Positions 56,855-64,000 of a DNA stretch of 64,000 nt are shown piece after piece; position 1 is the stretch's first letter, and the number at the start of each line of letters is the position of its first letter. The position numbers were made by a program, and so were the translations under genes. Location: the NCBI GenBank assembly GCA_963921425.1, contig OY992839.1, forward strand, positions 1,986,501 through 2,050,500, given 5' to 3'. The notes beneath the pieces were generated by a model that was not told the DNA's origin, did not search any database, and saw nothing but the letters and a program-made list of their open reading frames with translations. Source of the DNA: Dryas octopetala (taxonomy: Eukaryota > Streptophyta > Magnoliopsida > Rosales > Rosaceae).

Positions 56855-58425
56855 CATAAATTTCTAATTATTGATTAAGGTTTTTCTTCTGGGATTTTAC
56901 TATCACTCTCCTGCACACACTAGCTAATTAATTAGTTTGGTCGATCATAATTGAAGGTTGTGAATGGCAGTCTTGAGAACTAGGCAGTACTATTTAGATT
57001 ATGGAATAGAATGCATAGTTAAGATATTTATTCACTTCAATAGCATTATTTCTTAAGCTCCAATACCGTATGATATAAAAGGGAAAACAAGATATATATA
57101 CTATGTTCCTCTTGTATATAAGTTAGAAAAGAAATCAGCATTGTCTTCATCTTATAAAAAGCCTATGCACGCATGAATTATTACTGATAATAAAGTTTTA
57201 CAAAACAAAAATTAATGCCATTAATTTATTTTGTGAAGTAAACTGCATGCAATTTATTAATAAGCTTCAAAGTTGGTTAAAATTGACCGAGGATGTTGTG
57301 GCTTTAAGTGATGCATGTTATATATAAAAACTTTATAAAATGCAAAATGAGTTATTCAGTGTCTCTATAATACATGATAAAATCATAGCTCGAGCTCATT
57401 CACTTAGATTAATATGCATGGTATCATAGCTTGAGCTCATTCACTTAGATTAATATGCATGGGATCATAGCTCGAGCTCATAAAATCAACATTAATGAGA
57501 GATCTGTTTTTTAATTTGTTCGATCATCTGAATATATATTCATTAATGAGCTAGAGATCTTATATAGATTGGAGTTTTGTGTGATCGATCATGATCGAGG
57601 TGGAGCTGCTGGTGACCCTGCCGTACGTACTTATTCTTTTTCGTGCATTTGGATATTTTAATTATGATCTTTAAATATATATATATAGCTTATTAATTTC
57701 TGGAAAATATCTTTATTTGAACTAATTACCATGCTAAAGTTGCTGCAAACCCAAGTTTCTATGGCTGATGTTCCTATAGCTGCTATATACATATAACTAG
57801 AATGTGACGCAGCGTAGGTGATGAATCACAACACACACACACACACAAATTCTTTAGATTGAGAATACCAAAAACAAAACTTGTTGACTTGAAGATTACC
57901 AAGTTGATAGAGGATTTAGAGAAAAGTCTCTATTTTCATTAATCTTCCAAAAATTGAGATTACAGCTGGTAAAAGATGTTTAAATACCACCAAACCCTAG
58001 GTAACTCCCAAAAGGACATAAATGGTACGTTCAATGGCCAAATTAAATACTGAAAACAATAAAAGACAATTAAAATGTCCAAAAATTTGAAAAAACTTTA
58101 TTGTGATTTTGGCCTAGCAAACGGCCTTATTTGGCCAAAATTCGCCTTGGCAATGACTTGGATCCGCCTCATCGTTCCCTTTCCGAAAATGTATTGTACA
58201 CAAAAATCGGATACCGGGACCCTAATGGCCAGATTTGAACCTATCACTTCGGAGCCAATCATCATACGTGATGCGCGCTACATCATAATGTTGCAACTAT
58301 ATATATATTGGAAGCTGAGTATTAAACTATATACTACAACTAGTTGTACACACACATATATATATTTTATAAAAGAGAAACCAGACTTGACCCAAGGAAT
58401 TTGGAAGAATTTTATGCATGCAGGC
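55855..58425. other. intergenic with microsatellites, no gene seen
   Basis: AT-rich spacer with several TA tracts and GT and CA repeats. It contains the 41-bp repeat at 57382-57480. Confidence 0.5.
57382..57480. repeat. tandem repeat, 2.4 copies of a 41-bp unit
   Basis: ATCATAGCTCGAGCTCATTC begins at 57382, 57423 and 57464 with one or two base differences. No coding role. Confidence 0.85.
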
Positions 58426-58433
58426 CTTAGGAG

Positions 58434-60522
58434 TAGGGATGGGATTTTATGCCGAAAATTACCGACAATCGACCGAGCATTATACCGAAAAATACCGAAC
58501 TAGCCGGTTACCGATACCGATACTCGGTTTTCATACCGATACCGATGATTTAGGTAACGGTACCGGTTCACAAAACCCGGTACCGACGGTATACTGATAC
58601 CGACCGTATATTAATATAATTAAAATAATTTATTTTTATACATTTCTATACTATATCGATATACCCTAAATAAAAAAATACTAAAATACTAAATACCTTG
58701 CTATATAATTTCTAATTTTATATAATACATTTCTAATTTTCTATAATTTATATAAAACATATATAAATTTATAAACCCTATAACTTATTAACTTATATGT
58801 TTTTTAATTTATATAATACATTTCTATATACAAACTAATTAAAAATATCCTAAAGCCTAATATTATACTAAATTATAAACCCTATATAGTATATGTATAT
58901 GATATCTCTTACTAAATTACTAATTTCTATACCCTAATAGTCTAATACTATAAATTTATACTTCATAGATTCATAGTTGGTAACTTAGAGTTTGGTATAT
59001 GGTATATAGTATAATACTATAATATGGTATAATATGGTATAGTATAGTATAATATGATAATATTAGTAATTTAATTAGTATATTGTATAATATGATATAA
59101 TATAGTAACATATGGTATAATATATTAATATCAATATGGACTATGGAGTTATGGACTATTTATGATTTATGTAATTACCTCAATCATAAATGTATAATAT
59201 GGTATAATATATTATTATTAGTATATGGTATTAGTCATTTAGCCTAAAAGCCCTATTAGGTAATATACTAATATAGTATACTAATATACTAATAATGTAA
59301 TATACTAATATAGTATATACTAAATAGTAAATAGTAAATAATTTATAGTTATATAACTTATATTATATACTATTTACTAAATAGTATATAGTATTTACTA
59401 ATATACTATAAAAGTATAAAGTAGTAAAGTAATATAGACTATATAGTATTAACTATTAAGTATATACTATATACATTAATACATTATAGAAGTATAGAGT
59501 ATAGGTTATACTGCTATAGTGCTATACCCTAAGGTTTAGGATATAATTAATGATATAAATTAAAAAATATATAAACTATTAAGTATTAACTATATACTAT
59601 ACAAATTTAAAAAACATATAAATTATAGGGTTTAGTATTTATAAGTTATAAGTTATAAATTTATAGTATATACTATATAGTAGGTTAGTAACTAGTAACT
59701 AGTTAACTACTAACTATAAGTATAAACTATAAACTATATACTATATACTATAAATTTAAAAACATATGTAATAAAAATAAAAAACTTCAAACCCCAACCA
59801 AACCCCAATTGAAATTTGACCCCAAAAAACCCTAAACCCCAAAGTCCAAACCCCATACGAAACCCAAAATACCCTAATCCTATTATTCATAAATTCCTAA
59901 TTTCATAATGTCTAAAATCTAAATAATAAATGAATTTAAAAAAAAAAAAACCACTTAAACAAAATTCAAAACTCAAAACAACATATATTTTTTTTTGTTT
60001 CACTTTCAAAGTCTCACTCTCGAAGTCTCTCTCTCCTCCTTCTCGCGACACCCTCTCTCCTTAGTCCGGCGTGACGCCGGCGAGACCACCACCAAACTCT
60101 CCCTTTCTTCCTCCTCTCCCTCCCCATGGCCTTCTCTCTCCCAGATCTCTTCTCTCTCTTCTCTCTCCCCCCTCCCCGATCACCTCTCTCTTCGATCTGC
60201 CGCCCTCCGGCAACGGCTGGTGACGAGGCCGAGCTCATCATGCTCGACTACTCGCCTCCTCCTTCCCTCTCTCCCTTTGGTCTCCGCCCACTCGAAACCC
60301 CCTCTGTCTCGCCGCCTCCCTTTGGTTTGCATTTCTGGGTTTTGCTGCTAGTGGGTTTGCCGAGTACCATTCTGACACCGCCTAGCTCCGACCAATGCCG
60401 AATGCATCCGATTCCGACTACCGTCGGCACGGTATCGGGGTCCAAAATCCTCCCTCCGCTCCTTCTCGATCGGAAGTCGGTATGTGAGTTTCGGTACGGT
60501 TACCGTGCCGAACCCACCCCTA
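58434..60522. mobile_element. non-autonomous hAT-like transposon (2.1 kb)
   Basis: Inverted ends TAGGGATGGG...CCCACCCCTA are flanked by a perfect 8-bp direct repeat CTTAGGAG (58426-58433 and 60523-60530), the hallmark target duplication of hAT elements. Subterminal regions are crowded with TACCG/CGGTA words, as is usual for transposase-binding ends. The centre is 1.2 kb of low-complexity TATA-like DNA, then a GC- and CT-rich block (59995-60480) that looks like a captured gene leader or first exon but has no recognisable protein. No transposase is present. Confidence 0.85.
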
Positions 60523-60530
60523 CTTAGGAG

Positions 60531-62105
60531 TACTAATGGAGTGGTTCATGCATCATGACAATATCGAATGGCCTTAATTGACCTGGTCTTTATTCTTTAA
60601 TTAACTACCACCACAACAACACACACATGTACATTTAAACAGTCCTGAGCCTGCAGAGGACTTAATTATAATTAGTATTGAGTACCACTCTTGGCTCTTG
60701 CTCACTTGCTTGACCTGCCTGATTAATCATCCAACTTATAATTAATTAATTTACTAGTTTAAGTAATTATCTTTTTTCTCGCTCAGTTGCAAGAAGTACT
60801 CAAATTTTCCAAACAGTTGTTGTGAAGCGTGCAAGGACTATTTGCCGGGCTTCCAAAATAAACTCGTTTCTGACTAATTGAGCCTAATTTGCTTTGGGCC
60901 AATCGGCTTACCTGGCCCAAAACCTTCCACGTGACCAACACTTCCCCATGTGGACTTCAAGACTTCTCTATAATCTGATTGAGAATGAAGTCCAATTCTG
61001 ACTCAAACTGAAAAATCCATCATAATGATTTAAGTATGTACATTTATAGCCAAGTAAATTCAAGATTATTAAAATCAGAAATATTTTAACCATAACTATT
61101 ATGTTTATTTGAGACCCCAAAAAAAAAAAAAAATGAGAACGTTGGGCTGCAGCTGTAGCTTTATTTAATTTGTATTGCGTTTATTTGTAGTTAGTTTTGC
61201 TGCCTCTCTGCAAAATGGAACCACGCACAAACAGAAATAACATGCTCTGGTTTGCTTTGGTCAGCCTTGCAATTTTGATATAATCCCACATTTGGCAATG
61301 CCATACGCTATGTATGTTCATCACTCTCAATAAGTAGAGAGGATGCTAAAGATGCTCAGTATACATAGCTCCTCCCAGTAAAGAGGGCCCGGGTTCCTGT
61401 GTTCATTGCTGTTTGTTTCAATTACTTCTTCCATTCAGGTTGTTCTGTACCATGTTTTAAAGAATACTGCTAATAGCTCATATATAACTCAGTGATTTGG
61501 TTGAGGTAGACTCTCCGAGACAAAGCTTTACAAGCTTAATTTAGCTCTGCAGCTAAACATAACTAGAAAAATCAATAACCTTTGCCTGTACAAGTCAGAC
61601 AACCTTACCAAAGAAGGGGCACATCCTAACTGAATAGTACTAGCAGGGCCGGCATCATATGATGTGCGCCGGGGGTGCGAGCCCAAGTCTTTTTTTTCTT
61701 CAATATACGCCGAAACTTCTCGTTTAAATTTTGTTGAGCAGTCGTCCGTTGATTGAAAGGGGATTGGAGCCTGAGGAGAATTCGAGTGAAAGCAGCAACC
61801 AGATCCAGTGGATCTGCCGGTAGTTACTGAGATGTTTCACCGGGGTAAAACTATCTGTGTCGGGTGTGGGAGGGAAGAAGAGTTCGTATGTTGTCGAGTG
61901 GTTGATGGGTTGATGAAACGGCAAATAACCATCTGCTACAAACTCCAGGCATTCAACTCCTATTTGATGCATTTTAAACATTTTTACATAAACATACCAG
62001 AATATCTTACAAACACAAGGTAACCATTGTTTACAGTGAAAAGCAAGTGTCTTCCTTCCATATTCAACTCAAAACTAGTGGCTGTATCAATCCATCATGG
62101 ATCAG
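60531..62105. other. intergenic, no gene confirmed
   Basis: AT-rich. Around 61724-61981 the minus strand has an open frame of about 85 codons without recognised similarity. A GGGCCGGC word at 61646 resembles hAT ends but no partner was found. Confidence 0.4.
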
Positions 62106-63291
62106 TTACCTAGTGAGATAGTATATAACTAGGAAAACGACCACAAATGATGCCACTAGTGTAAACATTCTCTGGCTTGACTTGGTCTCAAAAACCTGAA
62201 CAAAATGAAACCCTATGAATCAGAAGGGGACCCTTGGAAGGATAAATGAAGAAACACCCCTATAATTTTGAAAAAGGAAAGGATAAATTTGGAAAGGAGT
62301 TCAGTGACAGATATCTAGCGTACATACCATCTTGAACTTGTCCATTGTACCGGATAGCACTCCCCTTGATGAATCCATATCATTGCCCTAAATTAGGCAA
62401 TGTACATTATGATTAGATAACATATAAACAATGTAAACTATAGAGAGAAGGATATCTTAGCTGCAGCATACATACCATTCGGTCCAGCATGTGATTATGA
62501 CTCTCCACCTCCTCATTTATATCACCTGACAACTGTTGAAAAGAAATGGATTAGTATTTGGTTTTTTCTGTTTGATCTAGGATTAGTATTTGATTGGGAA
62601 TTCAGGAGACACTAAAGCCTATGGGAGTTTAAGTCTAGAAGTACAGAACATCAACGGGTATTATATTTCTCTTACAATAATTTGTCAACCCTAGCTTATA
62701 ACTTCACATAAAAAACTACAGTTTTACCACTAGTGGATTTTGTCAAACATTAAGTTCAAGAGGTGATGTTTTGCTAACATGGAAAAAAAAAGACCAATGA
62801 ATCTTTCAATCCCTCATTCCAATTAGAAGGATTTCATTGTTGCTTTATTTGTTTTGCCAATAAGGAAAAGGTAAACATCAAGAATTTATACAAGAAAATT
62901 TTAACCAAGAACCATACTACAAAATTCAAAAGCTACATTTGCCTCCTCAACCTATTCAAACATTTGAGCAAAGCATGGATTGATTAGACAACAATACAAA
63001 ATCTTATTGATATTGTAACCCAACAATCATATATATCGAAGCTAGTCAGGAACCACCACAATCACAATTGCAAAACTTGCAAGTTTCCAGGCATTAAAAC
63101 ACAAGGGAAAGGAGGGGGGAGGGGGACAAGGAGGTGGCTTACTCTCTTGAGTAAAAGGACTCTATCTTGCAATCCTTCCACTGCCCTTTCATTATCATGT
63201 TCATCAATTTCATGGGAGTAGGAAGATGTGGCCCTAATGCCACCTTCTTCAATGCCATCAAACAGAGCAACTTTGTTGCCACGGAAGTCCC
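62106..63291 (-). CDS. BET11: BET1-like Golgi SNARE (BET11), first exon not in view
   Basis: Four minus-strand exons in phase: 63291-63143 (LFDGIEEGGIRATSSYSHEI... QDRVLLLKR), 62532-62476 (LSGDINEEVESHNHMLDRM), 62387-62328 (GNDMDSSRGVLSGTMDKFKM) and 62195-62106 (VFETKSSQRM, then a 17-residue membrane anchor ending IYYLTR). The exons match Arabidopsis BET11 closely. BET1-like proteins are Qc-SNAREs with one SNARE helix and a C-terminal tail anchor, acting in ER-Golgi membrane fusion. The exon at 63291 begins in the middle of a codon, so the N-terminal exon lies upstream, after a long intron or beyond the window. Conserved neighbours in Arabidopsis, from memory: myosin XI-J and BET11. Confidence 0.9.
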
Positions 63292-64000
63292 TGCACATAA
63301 TTAGATTTCATGATATTGTTAGAATGATCAGCAAACACACCATTAACAACATAAATTTCCGTCAAATGAAACATGGGAAGAATCCGCTAAAATTGACAAA
63401 ATGTTCAATGACGAGAACAATATGTTCATATCAGATGTTTATCTTTCCAGCCTTGCAGTCAAGACACTATGCAAATAAAATGGGATTAATCAATACAAAA
63501 AAGTTCAAATCTTGTAGGCATCAAAACAAAATGCTATATTGGTCTTAAAAGGTGATGAATTGTTTATGGGAAAAGTTCAAATAAATGGAATCTGTTTGAC
63601 CTTAGAATTACAGTCATGACCTTATATAACTTTATTATGCTCAAAATTAGTTCAAATTGCACAAGTTTTGAAGGATTAGATGATCTAAAGCTCATTTTTT
63701 GTGGGAAAGAATAGAAAATATTTCATTTTTTATGGTGAAAAGGTGATTAAATTGTCATTTCCTAAACAAATTCCTATAAGGTCCAACTACAGGGGATATA
63801 GTGAAATTTACCCTTGTCTATTCCTTATTTCCAAGAAAAAATGTGTGGTCATGGATCTCATAAATGCATTATGAGTACATGTACCGGTACAAGCAGCATT
63901 GCACAAAATATGAGCATCAGTAATCAAAGAGACATTTACAGTATCCATCAAATCCTTTTCTCATCAAATTATTGTTAAACACATCCCAATGTTTTTTGAT
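63292..64000 (-). other. probable first intron of BET11, no exon recognised
   Basis: AT-rich, with an acceptor next to 63291. I found no convincing short first exon up to the window end. Confidence 0.45.

Noticed and set aside
59995..60527. Ser/Pro-rich frames of 118 and 133 codons in the hAT element
   Set aside because: CT-rich DNA open in several frames at once; no start context or homology.
61640..61660. GGGCCGGC word as end of a second hAT element
   Set aside because: No inverted partner or 8-bp duplication found nearby.
1..64000. CRISPR array, bacterial operons, prophage
   Set aside because: The window is plant nuclear DNA; the regular repeats are microsatellites and one retrotransposon array.

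Overview
This is nuclear DNA of a flowering plant, most likely a eudicot. The evidence is long AT-rich intergenic DNA, GT-AG introns, plant-only gene families (class XI myosin, OR23-type F-box/kelch, QALGGH zinc fingers, JAM-type bHLH) and plant transposons. The species cannot be read from the sequence.

Layout. 1-10089: the 3' two thirds of a Ty3/gypsy Tat-lineage LTR retrotransposon, with open gag-pol, a 71-bp tandem array, a spliced antisense gene, a polypurine tract and a 3' LTR ending at 10089. 10095-26800: a cluster of small secreted-peptide genes whose C-termini carry CTNIP or GTNIP. It holds a decayed copy at 11243, an intact two-cysteine gene at 15202, three tandem cysteine-free genes at 18782, 22094 and 24098, and an inverted, longer member at 26403-26768. 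I read these as members of the CTNIP/SCREW phytocytokine family. A bHLH3/JAM3-type jasmonate regulator (12619-14121) lies inside the cluster, and several small DNA transposons have inserted between the tandem units, one carrying a C2-domain gene fragment.

28058-31022 (minus): a two-exon OR23-like F-box/kelch gene. 35655-46018: a short-tailed class XI myosin that can be assembled in phase from 28 exons (1132 residues). It has no DIL domain and two tandem exon duplications in the neck and tail. 48029-48751 and 55219-55854: two single-finger C2H2 repressor-type genes, both ending in a similar EAR-type leucine motif, with a tRNA-Trp between them. 58434-60522: a non-autonomous hAT element with a perfect 8-bp target duplication. 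62106-63291 (minus): four 3' exons of a BET11-type Golgi SNARE whose first exon is not seen. From memory, XI-J and BET11 are neighbours in Arabidopsis (AT3G58160/AT3G58170), which supports the XI-J call.

The most interesting system is the peptide cluster. Only one intact member keeps the two cysteines. The tandem members have replaced CTNIP with GTNIP but share near-identical promoters with a paired W-box core. That pattern suggests stress-responsive paralogues with altered ligand ends. The spliced antisense gene of the retrotransposon and the exon duplications in the myosin are the next most informative observations.
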